A stretch of DNA of 64,000 bases from Symsagittifera roscoffensis (GCF_963678635.1 NC_087062.1:4328193-4392192), one strand, 5' to 3'. Counted from the first letter of the stretch, positions 1-10,385 are shown. Program-made: numbers and translations. The notes: generated by a model not told the origin, from the letters alone.

Positions 1-225
1 TTTTTTCCGAAAACACGATAACCCAGGCTTTGTTTTTAGCAAGAACTGCACATGTGTACTGCATATGAAGATTCCTTAAGAGAATTTTTGTATCAAAGCT
101 CACTCTTTGCATATGGCCAAAACATTTCGACTCCAAAAACAACTTCGTTGAAAATTGTGAAAAATGTGGCCTATATTTTTGGTAGAAAAGAAAAAATCAT
201 ATCAAATGAAATTATTAGGTTTTGA

Positions 226-425
226 GACTCTTTTGCCGTTTCCCACCCACCTCACACGAGCATCATTTTTTTTTGTCTAACGAGTGATTTTTAAAGGTTA
301 ATTATCAAGACTATATGTGTTTATCAAGGCCTTACTAGTCTGCATGTCAAATTTTATGACAATTGGAGAATGTGAACAGTATTTTTAATTAGAAAATTTT
401 GCAGGTGGGGGAAGGAAAATGAGCC
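226..425 (-). mobile_element. MITE family A, reversed, diverged
   Basis: The ends are degenerate forms of GGCTCTTTTTCC and GGAAAATGAGCC around the family A body (CACCTC at one side, GCAGGTGGGGG at the other). No clean target duplication is seen, so this is an old copy. Confidence 0.6.
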
Positions 426-777
426 AATAGCCAAATTTAGCCTGGACTGCGTTATAGACAAAACTGCACAAATGTTTGCATGCAATTAATTTTTTTCAAA
501 AGTTGTTTGTTTGAGCATAAAGTTGATTTTGTAATAACAAAAACTCCCAGAAATTTGGAATTTTTCGAAAGTTATTTCTAGCCATCTAAAAAATTGATTG
601 TCATCAGATTTTTTAAAATGAAAACTGTATGATATGCACTTTTTCTAAACACTCAATGTATAGAAGAGTATCATAAGCAATATTGTTTCATAAAATTGCA
701 TGACAAGCACTTTTTGAGTCATGGAGGTCATATTGGGTAAATAACCTTGTAAAACCACTCATGACAACATGAAATTG

Positions 778-998
778 GGCTTTTTTCCCTTCCCCCATCC
801 ACCTGAAAATTTTTACAAGTAAAAAATTTTGTTCACTTTCGATTGTTATGAAAATTGACAAACGGACTAATTAGGTTATGAAAAACTTATTTGGTCCTCA
901 AATTAACCTCGTAAAACCACTCTTTACATCATAACATATAACATTCATGATGTTCATGTGAGGTGGGGGGGGGGGGTTGGGGACGATGAAAAAGAGTT
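778..998 (+). mobile_element. MITE family A
   Basis: It starts GGCTTTTTTCCC, has the body typical of the family, and ends in GAAAAAGAGTT after a run of 14 G. The flanks TGAAATTG (770-777) and TTAAATTG (999-1006) match at 7 of 8 positions, as expected for an 8-bp target duplication. Confidence 0.75.
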
Positions 999-1007
999 TT
1001 AAATTGT

Positions 1008-1209
1008 GGCTCTTTTTCCTTTTTCCCCCACCTCGTATGAGCATCAATTTTATGATGTAATGAGTGATTTTACAAGGTTGATTATGAATACCAAATATGT
1101 TTGCTATGGCCCGATGAGTCCGCATGCCAATTTTCTTGTTAATCGGGTTGTGAGAACAGTAATTTTACTTGTAAAAAGTTGCAGGTGGGGGGACGACGAA
1201 AACGAGCTT
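1008..1209 (-). mobile_element. MITE family A, reversed, directly after another copy
   Basis: It starts GGCTCTTTTTCC and ends near GACGAAAACGAGCT. The flanks are TAAATTGT (1000-1007) and GAAATTGT (1210-1217). The left flank overlaps the right flank of the copy at 778-998, so both copies sit at what was one AAATTGT site. Confidence 0.75.
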
Positions 1210-1606
1210 GAAATTGTTGCTCATGAAATTGTTGCGGATTGGTGGGCTGGGGTAAGGGGTAAGAAAAAGCCGAGCCCTTTTTTGGATCATCGTGTTACAT
1301 CATAACAGATTTTACTATTGCGAGCACACAGCTCTTGTGGCATTGAAAAAGTCAGAAACATTTTGTATTTTTTCCAGCACGTGCTGCATACAAACTTGTT
1401 AACCCAATCTAATCGCTTCAATAAAAAGAAAAATTCCAGATGAGTTTAATATCAGGTGAAAATTTTGAATAGACAGAACCAACGGAAGTCTCCCATCTGT
1501 TTGAGCCCTGAATCATATTACAATGCTTCAATCTTCTTCTCTCAGATTCAGTAAATATCAAAACGAAGGCTAATTTTTACACCGAAACAATGTGTGAACA
1601 GCAAAA

Positions 1607-1847
1607 GGCTCTTTTTCCTTCCCCCCCCCCCGCCCACTCCACCTGCAAATTTTTGAAGTTAGTGTCCACTTTGTTAGTGTCCACATATATTTGAAGTTAG
1701 TGTACACTTTGTCCGATTGTCATGAAAATTGACATGCAGGCTAACTGGGCCATGACAAACATATTGATTAACCTTGTAAAAGCTTTCGTTAGACCATAAA
1801 ATTCATGTTTGAGTGAGGTTGGGGGGGGGGGTGAAGGAAAACGAGCC
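1607..1847 (+). mobile_element. MITE family A with exact 8-bp TSD
   Basis: The element runs from GGCTCTTTTTCC to GAAAACGAGCC. CAGCAAAA is repeated exactly at 1599-1606 and 1848-1855. Terminal inverted repeats beginning GGCTC plus an 8-bp duplication are typical of hAT-superfamily elements. The body carries a local repeat of AGTTAGTGTCCAC-like sequence. Confidence 0.88.
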
Positions 1848-1925
1848 CAGCAAAAATTTGACAAATAACAGTTTTCGTTTTTTGCCTTTTCCACACGCTT
1901 TTTACTTAGTAAAAATTGAATTTTT

Positions 1926-2129
1926 GGCTCTTTTTCCTCTCCCCCTCCCCACCTGCAATTTTTTATAAATGAAACTAATGTTTACCTTGTCCGATTGTCA
2001 TGAAAAATGGCATGCAGATAAATTAAGCCATGACAAACATATTTGTTCTTCATAATTAACCTTGTAAAATTACTCGTAAGACCATAAAATTGATGCTTGT
2101 GTGAGGTGGGGGGGAAAAGAAAAAGAGCC
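1926..2129 (+). mobile_element. MITE family A with exact 8-bp TSD
   Basis: It runs from GGCTCTTTTTCC to GAAAAAGAGCC, with GAATTTTT exactly duplicated at 1918-1925 and 2130-2137. It has no coding capacity. Confidence 0.88.
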
Positions 2130-2440
2130 GAATTTTTTGCCTTTTTTCCAGTTTCCCACTCCTTTTGAAACTTTTGATTTATAAATGGCTCATACAGTAA
2201 ATTAAACGCATAAAGGGTAACTTCCCATGTGGCATAAGTCCAAATGGCATGACAACAAAGAAACTTTTCCCATAATGGCACAAATTTGAAGTTCTGATTG
2301 TAATTCTAACATTTTGGCAGGAAGGAAACATGTGAACAAGATTTGGAATTAATTGCTTCCAAAAAAATGTTAAGACACAAGTTTATCGGAAAAATTGACC
2401 ACAAGAAGCTTATCAATAATCGCAATCTAATGCTTTTCGC

Positions 2441-2634
2441 GGCTCTTTTTCCTTTCCCCCCCACCTGCAAATTTTGAAATTACTGTTCCCTTTGTCCGAT
2501 TGTCATCAAAATTGACATGCAGATTGACTAGGCCATAACAAACATATTTGGTCTTCATAATTAACCTTGTAAAACCACTCGTTGGACTATTAAATTCATG
2601 TTTGTGTGAGGTGGGGGGAAAAAGGAAGAGAGCC
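2441..2634 (+). mobile_element. MITE family A with exact 8-bp TSD
   Basis: It runs from GGCTCTTTTTCC to GGAAGAGAGCC, with CTTTTCGC exactly duplicated at 2433-2440 and 2635-2642. At 194 bp it is a clean representative of the family. Confidence 0.9.
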
Positions 2635-2779
2635 CTTTTCGCTTTTGATAAAAAAAACAATTTTTTTTTTCAAGATAAGGTTTCAATCAACATTTGAATT
2701 GACAACTTGACTAATTTTCTCACATTGTTGACCAAAAACTTTTTCTCGATTTTTTAATGCAACTGTTGCATGGAAAGTA

Positions 2780-2993
2780 GGCTCTTTTCCAGTTCACCCC
2801 CTTTCCAATTCAATTTTGAAAAGTCTATTTAACGTTGTCATAATGCAATGAAATTTGGCGTGGCGAACCAATCGAAAATTTTGAACAGATTTGTTTTTCA
2901 TACTTTACAGCGTAAAATTACGCATTTAACCGTAATAACACGTAAAACAAATATAAAACTCGGTTTTTTGAAAGGGTGGAGTGGAAAAGAGTC
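2780..2993 (+). mobile_element. MITE family B
   Basis: It starts GGCTCTTTTCCAG and ends GGAAAAGAGTC. Its body (ACGTTGTCA-AATGCAATG, TAACACGTAAAAC) is unlike family A, yet the outermost bases are nearly the same. The flanks GGAAAGTA (2772-2779) and GAAAAGTA (2994-3001) match at 7 of 8 positions. Confidence 0.82.
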
Positions 2994-3169
2994 GAAAAGT
3001 ATGCCATGTGAGAAATTTTTCTTTTTATGCCATTTGGGAATTATGCCATTTGAGAGGTAGTCCGCATAAAGTATTTTTTGCGCTGACTTTTTTTGTGTCT
3101 TTTACTCTACACGCCTTCTAAATTTTTTGTTTTACTGTTGTTTAACTGTATGGCTGCACGCGTGATGTT

Positions 3170-3577
3170 ATGGTGCGCGTCCTGACAATTCGACCAAAGA
3201 CAATTCAGTTGATTTGAAATTCAGACTATTCAGCCAAAATTATGCAGACAATTCAGCCAGAGACAATTCATCCAATAATAGTGACCGCCGCAGTCGCGCC
3301 AACGTGTTGCGAGCTTGGCAACAGAGGTTAGGACTCTATACAAAATTTAGAGCCGATTGTTCCCGCGAAGCGGCGACGTGCGCTTAGCGCGCCCACTGGC
3401 GACCTTAAACCGAGAAACAACTCCAACTCCGATTTTTTTTCTTTCGAATCTAGTGTTTTGTAAAACTAGCGTTTTGTAAAACTGAATTGTCTCAGGCTGA
3501 ACTGTTTGTATATGTTTGGCTGAATTGTCTGAATTTTAAATTGGCTGAATTGTCTTTGGCCGAATTGTCTGAGCGCC
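3170..3577. mobile_element. Long-TIR element with GACAATTCAGCC subrepeats
   Basis: About 90 bp at each end carry repeated GACAATTCAGCC-like words in opposite orientation (GACAATTC on the left, GAATTGTC on the right), so the ends can pair. The flanks GTGATGTT and GTGATGAT suggest an 8-bp duplication. The middle (3281-3414) is a GC-rich block that also occurs inside an unrelated element at 20120-20250. Confidence 0.7.
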
Positions 3578-3616
3578 GTGATGATGTATTATGAAGATCA
3601 AATTTGCTCATTATTT

Positions 3617-4118
3617 GTTCCGACTTTCGTAACGAAAGTAACGGAACATTTGTGCTCGGGTGGGTTTTTTTCTTCAGACAAATTTCTACTTTTTAACTAG
3701 CCATTTTTGACGATAGTTTTTTGTTCCATTCATAAGCCATTGTTGTGTTGAGCTTAAATTTGAAAAGATATTTCAGCTGTGATCATTTTTCGTAAAATTA
3801 TGGGGGTTTAAAGATTGCCATTTTGTTTAATTTGGGACAATTAACGCGCGATATGTTTCGCGCTCTGAACCCCTAAGCGGAAATTTAATCCGTCTTAGAA
3901 ATTGTTCCAAATTCGTTCAAGGATGCTTATATGCCATAATTGATTTGTTTATAGGGACAAAAAGTATCACTTTGTAATTAATATGACGTGTGGGGGGATG
4001 TTTTCACTTTTATTTTATTACATTTAAATTTTTCAGGTTATTACTGCTCCATAGGCCTTAAAAGGCAGTCGGAACATTCAGGGCTTCACCATGATACAAG
4101 AAGTCTTGGACTAATTTG
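3617..4118 (+). mobile_element. Family D hairpin-ended element
   Basis: The left end is GTTCCGACTTTCGTAACGAAAG, a hairpin given here as two 11-base halves GTTCCGACTTT and CGTAACGAAAG. The right end is GCAGTCGGAACATTCAGGGC followed by a weak hairpin and CTTG. It is about 0.5 kb with no ORF. Related copies are at 12190, 21119, 27290, 36720, 42811 and 50514. Confidence 0.75.
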
Positions 4119-4162
4119 TCCACCATAACAAGTTTCATTGCATTATGACAATGTTAGAAGAG

Positions 4163-4383
4163 GGCTCTTTTTCCTTTTGCCCCCACCTGCAAATTTTCAA
4201 AGTTGAAGTTTCCGTTCACTTTGTCCGATTGTCGTGAAAATTGGCATGCAGACTAATTAGGCCATAACAAGCAGGGTGAAGTTATTTGGTCTTCATAATT
4301 AACCTTGTAAAACCACTCGTTAGACCATAAAGTTCATGTTTGAGTGAGGTGGGATGGGGGGGGGGGGGGGAGGAAAAAGAGCC
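4163..4383 (+). mobile_element. MITE family A with exact 8-bp TSD
   Basis: It starts GGCTCTTTTTCC and ends GGAAAAAGAGCC, with TAGAAGAG exactly duplicated at 4155-4162 and 4384-4391. A run of about 15 G lies just inside the right inverted repeat. Confidence 0.9.
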
Positions 4384-4507
4384 TAGAAGAGTTTTTCAAA
4401 ATTGCATTTAGGACATCAAAAATGATATGAAAAGACTTTCGTCAATCGAATATAAGAAAATAAGGGGGGGACTGCAGTAGGCAGATTAGAAATTTTCCTT
4501 TTTTTAG

Positions 4508-7500
4508 ACTTGTGTTCTCTTCTTTTTGGCTCTGTTGTCCTATGTCTTCTACTGAGTCCAGCGGTGTCTGGGTTTCTGGAGGAGCTGGGCGAAACCGACA
4601 TGAACGAATTACAGAGCTACATGGAAGACTTCCCTATCATGGTGAGTATAAAACAGATTATTTTGGACCTTAAGAGACAAAAATATATATTTTTTTGGTT
4701 CTCAATAATGTAGATCCCAGTTCAGTTTCGGTATTTTTCCTCAATAAGTGCATGCGGCTCTTTTCCAGTTTCCCCCTTCAAATTCAATTTTGAAAAATCT
4801 ACTTAACGTTGTCACAATGCAATGAAACTTGGCGTGGTGAACAAATCGACAATTCTGAAGAGGTTTGTTCTTCATACTTTACAGCGTAACATCACGCATT
4901 TAGCCGTAATAACACGTAAAAGAAATATAAAACTCGGTATTTTGAAAGGTGGGGGGACTGGAAAAGAGCCGTGCATGCTTATACAAGCTAATTTTCTTCC
5001 TATCAGCTTAATAATTCAATGTAATGATGTTTTAGAAAAAAAATTGCAAAAACGAAGTTAAAGGAAAAAATGTGTCAGAAATTATTTTTCGGCGCACTCT
5101 GATTTTTCTATTCGGAAGGGGGGGGGGTACTTTTGCTGGAGATTATAAGGAAGCATGAGAAAGACCCAAACTTTCATGTCTGATTGAGGTTCAAATGGAA
5201 GTTATAAAAGGACTCCTTTCCCTTTTCCCCCACCTGCGAAATTTTTCTAGTTAACTTACTGTGCGATTGGTCTCTGATCAATTTTCTCCCCTTGTTTCGA
5301 ATATTCAATTTTCAGTCTTTTTACGTGTTTTAACGGCTGAATCGTGATATTACGATGTAAAATATGAAGATTAAATCTGTTCGCAATTGTGGGTTTGTTC
5401 ACCATGACAACGGTTAGGTGATCGGGTTGACCAAAAATGATAATCATACAATGTCCATATATGGAAAAGTGCTAGTCACACACTTTTATTGAATTTTCAT
5501 AAATGCAAAAAAATGCATGAAAAATCTATGATCAGTGATTTTTCATATATTGAAATCGTATGACTAGCATTTCCCATAAACCAAAATAATTGATTTTTCT
5601 AAAAAAAAATTGATTTCTCAAAGTTTTTGGAATGTGTTCGTGATCGCACACAGGTGAATAAAACCATCTTTACTCAAAACTAGAGTCACCAAAGGTTTGT
5701 TCGTCTTGCATTTACAATGCATTGGAAACTACCTGACTTGTATAAGATTTTTTATACAGAACACGTTTACCGAAAGCATCAAACTTTTAAATTTGGCAAA
5801 AGTTTTCAAAGCTGATTATCCTTAAAGTTAGTATATTTTAATTATCAGGCATTGGCTTTTTTTCCTTTTCCCCCGACTTGCAATTTTTCACACGTAAAAT
5901 TCTTGACCACATGGTCCGATTGTTATGCAAATTGATAAGCAGACTAATACGGCCAGGACAATTGGTCTTGATAATCAACCTCATAAAACCACTCATTACA
6001 CTAAAAAAGTGAAGCTCGGGTAATGTGGGTGGAAAGGAAAAAGAGCACAGACGTTGATCAAGGCATACATAAACATACCATACAAAAGAAAGAGGAGTTT
6101 TTAGCTTTTTGAAAAAAGTTATCCGGAGAAAGGGAAAAAATCCCATTTTTGTGTATCCAGGACTACGTTATGCGGCTTTTTTTCTTTTTCCCTTTCACCT
6201 GCAGTATTTTACTAGTAAAAATACTGTTCCCACCATTTGATTCCTATGAAAATTAACATGCGGATTAATTAGGCCATGACAAACATATTTGGTTTTCAGG
6301 CTCTTTTCCAGTTTCCCCCCTTCAAAATACCGAGATTATGTTTGTTTTACGTGTTATTATGGCTAAATGCGTGATTTTGAAGAAGTATGAAGAACAAATC
6401 TGTTCAGAATTGTCGATTTGTTCACCACGCCAAATTGCATTGCATTGTGACAACGCTAAATATACTTTTCAAAACTGAATTTGAAAGGGGGGAAAATGCG
6501 GGTAAATGCGTGATTTTGAAGAAGTATGAAGAACAAATCTGTTCAGAATTGTCGATTTGTTCACCACGCCAAATTGCATTGCATTGTGACAACGTTAAAT
6601 AGACTTTTCAAAATTGAATTTGAAAGGGGGGAAACTGGAAAAGAGCCGGTTTTCATTTCAACCTCGTAAAACCATGCACTACATCTTAAAACTGATGCTC
6701 ATTGGAAGTGGGGGTGTGGGGTGAAGGGATTTGGAAAAAGAGACCGTTATGCACACAAAAAATTGAATCTTGCATGCAAAGTTTTTTGGAAAATGTTCGT
6801 TCGAGAACAAAGTTCGGCTCTTTCTCTTCACCCAGTTGACTCTTTATTTAAGAAAAAGCATTTTTTTTATTTAGTAAGATACACCAAATTTTATGCCAAA
6901 ACAAGAAACAAATTCTTTGAAAACTCGATGACACACCATTTTAGCATAATGTATGAAATTTGTATAACTAGTATTTTTTCATAGACTTAATATATGGAAT
7001 TTTATGATCAGCGTTTTTGGTCCACGGAGGTCAACGCGGGTGGCTCTTTTCGACTCCACCCTGATACATTTGAGTTTCACATTTTAAAAACTAACTTAAC
7101 CGTTGTCATAATGCAATGAATTCGGCCTGGTGAACAAACTGACAACTGTGAACAGATTTGTTCTTCATTCTTCACATCGTAACATCACGATTTTAGCCGT
7201 AATAACACGTAAGACAAACTTGAAAATTTTTGTTTTTGAAAAGTAGGGGAGTGGGACTGGAAAAAAATTATGATAGGGTCGAGCTCCCCTAGATCCGCTC
7301 CTAGCATCGGCTTTTTTCAAAGTTGTTCAAAAATTGTTCACACGAAGTTTTGTATGTAAGAAATGTTGTAAATTATTTTTCACCAGTTCACGCTGCCACT
7401 TTTTAATGCAGTGTAAAACAAGAAAATTAATCTTAAATTGGTTTTCATGTTTTGAATTTTAGAACAAATCAAACTGGAAAAAAAGCCCTAGCATCAGTTT

Positions 7501-8298
7501 TTGGCTCTTCTACTATTTCCCAGCACCCGCCATTGTTTGTACAAAAACTTCAATTTTATAGAGTAACTATTAATGTTACTATTATATTTAATTTTAAAAT
7601 TGACTCGTATAATTATAATAATAATAAAAATTATTATGATTTTAGGAGGTTATATATCGGGATATAATGTGTTTGTAATTGCGTAATGCAGGCACATGCC
7701 ACTTTTTATAGCAATTGGTCTACGTCAGGACAAAAAAAAAGAAACACAGAAATTTTAGGGGGAATGGCGAGGGATTAAGACTGTAGAAGAGCAGGTGAAC
7801 AAATTTTTGCAACATTTTTCACAAGCAAAACGCCGTGTGAACAATTTTTGAACAGCTTTTTTTGTAATTTTAATGAAGGGGGGGGGGTGGTAAGCTGGAA
7901 AAGGGCACGGCTTTGTGTTTGTGTTTTTGTAGCCTCGTGCAGCCAACCCTGGTGCGAATGAGTCGTTCTACATCTACGCCAAGATGCCCTTTGACCTGTA
8001 CTACAACGTGAGCAAGGCGTGTAAGAAGAAAAACAAGATAGGGCTGTATGTGACCCCTGCAGACATGGACGTGATGTGGAACTGCACCTTCCAGCCGTGG
8101 TACAGGGCGGTGGAATTGTGTGCGAATCAATTCTACAAACAGTATCCACAGTATAAAATCAAGAGGTGTGCGAAGCAGTCAAACCTTGAACAAATTACCC
8201 TCTTAAGGGAGCCTCTTTTCTTCCCCCTCCCCCACCTGCAAATTTGTCTTTAACGCCACCCGGAGAAAAAGCCCTCTTATTATATCGGCTCTTTTCCC

Positions 8299-8380
<82 letters not shown>

Positions 8381-10294
8381 TTCGTGAAATTAAATCATAA
8401 AATTGTCTGAAAATTGTTCATATTTGCATGTTGGAAATACTAAACAAATCTGTTCACTTTGTTCACGCTGACACGTTTTTACTGCAGTTTGCAACATGAA
8501 AAGCTAATTGCAATTAATTGACAATCTTGCATGAAGATCATTGAAAGTTTTCTCAAAATTTTAAAAAATGTTTTTGTGGCTAAATGAACAGTCATTTCCT
8601 CAATCAAAAAAATTATAGCAGCGATGATCGCTCTAGCGGTTTGTCTTGGGGGGTGGGGGGGGGTTGGAATTGATTACATTGGCCTGATTTGACTCTTATT
8701 CATTTGGGTCCTCTAAGCACCAACCCGTTACTCATTTTCGCCTCCTACAACTAGACTAAAGATCCCGAAACATAACAACCATGAGAGCAAAAATTGATAT
8801 GAAATTAGTCAAGAGGGGCGTTAAAATGAGTTATAAATGGAAGTTTTTTTCTTTCCCCCATCTGCAAACTTTTTGAAGTAATTTTTCTGTTAACTTTGTC
8901 CGATTGCTATAAAATTTGGCTTACCGAGTAATTAAGCTATCACAAGCATATTTGGTCTTCATACTTTAACCTTGTAAAATCACTCGTTACACCATAAAAT
9001 TGATGCTTATGTTGCTTGGAAAAAAACCTAAGCAGATTATGTTTTTGGACTGTTTATTAAGTGTCCAAAAAACTAACAGAATTGGCAATTTTTTCGACTT
9101 TCGAAATATTGACCAAAAAAATTGTCCATCAGAAATGGATGCCTTAAAAAAAGACCAAAGGTGGGACCTTCTGTCGGGTTAGAAGTCCAATCTCCGAGGG
9201 GGGAGTCCGAACCACCACCCCATTAAATCCGCTTCTGGTTTAATATCGGTGTTTTTTTTTTCAGAGATGTCAGTGCGCTGATTCATTCGGACAAAATCGA
9301 GCGTTTCGCTCACTCAGGTATGGGTTCTATTCCAATTCATCCCCCCAGTACTTTTTTGTCTTTTCATTATAGCTATGTATACCTTTGTTGTTTAAATAAG
9401 GGTTTTTTATTGTAAGATGTGAAAAGTTCTAATCAATAACCATGCAAAACATCCTGACTTTATAAAAACATTGAAAAGTTCTGCATAGTTTTTCTGCATC
9501 GCTTTAAAACTACAGGACATTTTCATAGCGGCAAAGCCAGAGTTAGAACCGGGTCTGAATTTGAGGCCTGAGCCCGGTTGAGAAACAAAAACTTCAAGCC
9601 CGGGCCTGGCTCAGGCCCATCTTTAATGAAAAGACGAATTTCCTAACAAAAAGTAAATTGACTCAAAAAGTTGTCAATAGACTCAAAAAGGTGTTAAAAG
9701 ATGTAAAATAAGTGCTAAAGGTGTGAAGTGCTGAATGGAAGCCTCAACAGTTCTGAAGGGAAGTGTGAAGCCAGGCCCGTAAAAAGTCCGACTGGTTAGA
9801 TCTAGAAAAAAATTCAAAAGACCCCCACAAAATGCCATAGTTTTTTTTTCATAGCCATAGTCTGTAAATGACTTGAGAAATGAAAACGAAATTTGATCCA
9901 ATTATTTTAAGTGATGTGTTTATGCTATCAGATTTTTGTACCTATATTTTGAATATTCAAAACGGAAAATTGGCGAATCGAAATTCACAAAAGTTGCAAT
10001 TTTTTTTCTAAGTTTTTATGTGAGGACTTCTAAGCTATCAGCTTTATCTCCTGATCTTGTTATTTTCAATCAATTTGTGAAAATTTAAGAAGTATTTAAA
10101 TAGCCGATTTGTCCAAATTGTTTCCAGAGGTTATGTTGCGAGGGTACCGCGCTTTCGCGACTGCAGGTAACTCTAGCAATGCCACCCCTGCCGACCAGTG
10201 GGCCCTGAATTTCAGCTCTTTGTGGGAGAGAGTTCCCAAACCAGTGTTGGACTGTGCTCTCAACCTCAGTGGGTACAACATGAACGATGGGTAA
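4508..10294 (+). CDS. Unrecognised, probably secreted protein; four exons, 5' end missing
   Basis: Exons read 4508-4641, 7933-8165, 9265-9317 and 10128-10294, giving about 195 residues. Acceptors are pyrimidine-rich (TTTTTTTAG, TTTTTGTAG, TTTTTTCAG, GTTTCCAG). Donors are GTGAGT, GTGTGC and GTATGG. Phases fit at every junction (0, 2, 1) and no stop interrupts. Exon 1 opens with a hydrophobic stretch (CSLLFGSVVLCLLLSPAVSG) that looks like a signal peptide. It is followed by an acidic segment, then a Lys/Cys/Tyr-rich region with MWNCTFQPWY, and a last exon with two N-glycosylation sites (NSSNATP). Exon 1 has an acceptor and no ATG in frame before the hydrophobic part, so a start exon is missing. 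GGG-TAA at 10289-10294 either ends the protein or is a donor (GATGG|GTAAAT). I do not recognise the family. Its codons are GC-richer than the surroundings, which supports real coding sequence. Confidence 0.7.
4756..4970 (+). mobile_element. MITE family B with exact 8-bp TSD
   Basis: It runs from GGCTCTTTTCCAG to CTGGAAAAGAGCC, with GTGCATGC exactly duplicated at 4748-4755 and 4971-4978. Confidence 0.9.
5214..5418. mobile_element. Family A / family B chimera
   Basis: The left part (CCTTTTCCCCCACCTGC) is the start of family A. From about 5275 the sequence is the inverted body of family B (ACGTGTTTTAACGGC, TTTGTTCACCATGACAACG). This is a deletion product or recombinant of two copies. Confidence 0.55.
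5854..6047 (+). mobile_element. MITE family A
   Basis: It starts GGCTTTTTTTCC and ends GGAAAAAGAGCA. The flanks CAGGCATT and CAGACGTT agree at 6 of 8 positions. Confidence 0.7.
6174..6744 (+). mobile_element. MITE family A split by a family B insertion
   Basis: The outer element runs from GGCTTTTTTTC to GGAAAAAGAGAC and has CGTTATGC exactly duplicated at 6166-6173 and 6745-6752. It is interrupted at 6299-6647 by a family B copy. Confidence 0.85.
6299..6647 (-). mobile_element. MITE family B nested in family A, with internal duplication
   Basis: It runs from GGCTCTTTTCCAG to CTGGAAAAGAGCC. GGTTTTCA is exactly duplicated at 6291-6298 and 6648-6655. The body holds a direct duplication with a 139-bp offset (TAAATGCGTGATTTTG at 6364 and 6503), which is why this copy is longer than others. 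Confidence 0.9.
7042..7268 (+). mobile_element. MITE family B, right end degraded
   Basis: It starts GGCTCTTTTCGACTCC and carries the family B body, but the right end reads GGACTGGAAAAAAA with no GAGCC. It abuts the right end of the family E element. Confidence 0.6.
7309..7487 (+). mobile_element. MITE family C with exact 8-bp TSD
   Basis: It starts GGCTTTTTTCAAAG and ends GGAAAAAAAGCC, with CTAGCATC exactly duplicated at 7301-7308 and 7488-7495. The body (TTGTTCAAAAATTGTTCAC, CAGTTCACGCTG) is shared with 7775-7910, about 8390-8520 and 52507-52646. Confidence 0.85.
8303..8379. repeat. (CA)n microsatellite
   Basis: About 38 CA units with two single-base interruptions (ACGC). It lies directly after a GGCTCTTTTCCCATTT MITE end, so it probably grew inside a MITE. 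Confidence 0.95.
8839..9030 (+). mobile_element. MITE family A, degraded
   Basis: The family A body is clear (CTTTGTCCGATTGCTAT, TTGGTCTTCATA, CCTTGTAAAATCACTCGTTA), but both termini have decayed and no target duplication is visible. Confidence 0.6.
9318..10127 (+). other. Intron 3 of the 4.5-10.3 kb gene
   Basis: The donor GTATGG is at 9318 and the acceptor GTTTCCAG ends at 10127. It includes a GC-rich patch at 9540-9630 with repeated GCCCGGG and CAGGCCC words, probably a repeat fragment. No exon was seen. Confidence 0.65.
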
Positions 10295-10385
10295 ATTTTT
10301 GAGTCGGATAAAAATATATTTTTTATTTGAAAAAATTGGTTTTTTTACTCCCTCCCACTACCTCCAAAATCGATTTATAATAACA

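Larger units (their letters stand above)
1..4507. other. Repeat-rich flank upstream of the first gene
   Basis: No convincing exon is visible. The stretch is mostly hAT-like MITEs of family A (226-425, 778-998, 1008-1209, 1607-1847, 1926-2129, 2441-2634, 4163-4383), one family B copy (2780-2993), one long-TIR element (3170-3577) and one family D element (3617-4118). Open frames here are translations of MITEs: peptides ending in FTRLI recur because the DNA repeat recurs. The missing start exon of the gene at 4508-10294 may lie here, but I could not identify it. Confidence 0.75.
5422..7040. mobile_element. Family E element (CGGGTTGACC termini) hosting other MITEs
   Basis: The left end is CGGGTTGACCAAAAATG (5423 on) and the right end GGTCAACGCGGG (7029-7040). 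The internal subrepeats ATGCTAGTCAT and CCATATATGG occur in both orientations. Two family A elements (5854-6047 and 6174-6744) lie inside, so they arrived later. Confidence 0.65.
4642..7932 (+). other. Intron 1 of the 4.5-10.3 kb gene, packed with nested MITEs
   Basis: The donor GTGAGT is at 4642 and the acceptor ends at 7932. It contains a family B copy, an A/B chimera, a family E element (5422-7040) that itself holds family A copies and a nested family B, a truncated family B and a family C copy. No other exon was seen. Confidence 0.7.
8166..9264 (+). other. Intron 2 of the 4.5-10.3 kb gene
   Basis: It holds a short internally deleted family A derivative (8210-8264), a (CA)n microsatellite (8303-8379), family C-like sequence (about 8390-8520), a degraded family A copy (8839-9030) and the right end of a CAGGGGCGGAT-type element (about 9195-9238). 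Confidence 0.65.

Noticed and set aside
1697-2660. Repeated small frames with similar peptides (FPPTSHKHQFYG, FTRLI) that look like a protein family
   Set aside because: The similarity comes from translating copies of the same MITE; frames begin and end with the elements and have no upstream signals.
3281-3414. GC-rich block considered as an rRNA or tRNA gene
   Set aside because: No cloverleaf or conserved rRNA sequence is visible and it sits inside a TIR element.
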